From NCBI GenBank assembly GCA_959598545.1, contig CAUGFC010000018.1:1-22731 (forward strand): a DNA stretch of 22,731 bases, read 5' to 3'. Below are positions 22,390-22,731 of the stretch, piece by piece. How positions within the stretch are numbered: position 1 is the first letter of the stretch; every line of letters begins with the position of its first letter. A program made the translations under genes and the position numbers. Under the pieces are notes generated by a model that was not told the DNA's origin, made no database searches, and was given only the letters and a program-made list of their open reading frames with translations. This DNA comes from an uncultured Olsenella sp. (GTDB lineage Bacteria > Actinomycetota > Coriobacteriia > Coriobacteriales > Atopobiaceae).

Positions 22390-22428
22390 GAGACGGATTC
22401 GTCGGTTTTCACCAGAGGGGGAGGTAGC

Positions 22429-22731
22429 GTGAGACAGGCCGTCGTGGGGCTCCTGGCACACGTCGACGCCGGCAAGACGACGCTCGCGGAGGCCATGCTC
22501 GCCGCCGCGGGGGCCATCCGCAACCCCGGCCGCGTGGACAGCGGCAGCACCCACCTGGACACCGACGCCATGGAGCGCGACCGCGGCATCACGATTTTCT
22601 CGGCCAGCGCCGCGCTCGATTGGGCGGGCGCCCATCTCATGCTCGTCGACGCGCCCGGTCACGTGGACTTCTCCGCCGAGGCCGAGCGCACGCTCGCCGC
22701 CCTCGACTACGCGATCCTGGTGGTGGGCGCA
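22429..22731 (+). CDS. TetM/EF-G-like ribosomal-protection GTPase, 5' part
   Basis: The frame starts at GTG 22429, preceded by GGGGGAGG, and is open to the window end (101 codons). It shows the GTPase G1 motif AHVDAGKTTL (10-19), RGITI (52-56), and G3 DAPGHVDF (74-81), with the order and spacing of TetM/TetW-type tetracycline-resistance GTPases, which remove tetracycline from the ribosome. An EF-G or EF-G-like protein of unknown role cannot be excluded from the N-terminus alone, but GLLAHVDAGKTTL is the form typical of the Tet family. The rest of the gene lies beyond the window. Confidence 0.75.
   Translation, partial: MRQAVVGLLAHVDAGKTTLAEAMLAAAGAIRNPGRVDSGSTHLDTDAMERDRGITIFSASAALDWAGAHLMLVDAPGHVDFSAEAERTLAALDYAILVVGA

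Overview
The window is GC-rich, densely packed, mostly plus-strand bacterial chromosome. Gene content (a GatCAB operon in the order C-A-B, long-form HPF, DegV, YitT, SdpI and BASS-type membrane proteins), very high G/C at third codon positions and GTG/TTG starts suggest an actinobacterium of the class Coriobacteriia, perhaps Olsenella/Atopobiaceae. That placement comes from family knowledge, not from a marker search. There is no prophage, insertion sequence or CRISPR array.

Left part (1-6961): a leftward Cof-type HAD phosphatase diverges from a BASS-family transporter. The transporter converges on a 31-residue membrane peptide gene. The gatC-gatA-gatB operon follows, with overlapping starts and stops, for tRNA-dependent Gln/Asn-tRNA synthesis. 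It ends near a long perfect hairpin and is followed by a YitT-family membrane protein.

Middle part (6962-16195): a repeat-rich stretch. Three copies of a ~111-115 bp inverted-repeat element lie on either side of a Vsr/DUF559-like nuclease-fold gene and comF. Downstream of comF a promoter leads into a ~260-nt structured RNA whose ends pair. It sits between comF and the hpf/raiA gene, the position known for raiA-motif RNAs. An orphan substrate-binding lipoprotein gene lies between the RNA and hpf. Then come hpf-degV (overlapping), a REP-like palindrome, and an apparent operon: a 3-hydroxyisobutyrate-dehydrogenase-like enzyme with a His/Cys-rich tail, a small membrane protein, a NYN-domain RNase and a HEAT-like protein.

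Right part (16196-22731): a membrane-anchored SurA-N-like protein, a DUF523-purine nucleoside phosphorylase fusion, tRNA-Thr(CGT) with promoter and terminator, an AT-rich inverted-repeat element, a small GNAT protein divergent from a CorA-type transporter, an SdpI-family protein, a leftward ABC-F ATPase, and the first 101 codons of a TetM/EF-G-like ribosomal-protection GTPase cut by the window edge.

The most interesting signals lie outside the genes. (1) The octamer GGCGAGAA/TTCTCGCC occurs at least 28 times, 14 per strand, in and between genes, and inside genes it falls in preferred frames that often use T-ending or AGA/AGG codons. (2) Inverted-repeat elements with unrelated arms appear to share a core ending in CGAGAA. 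(3) A probable raiA-type noncoding RNA is present. These could belong to one undescribed genome-wide signal system, but that link is inference.
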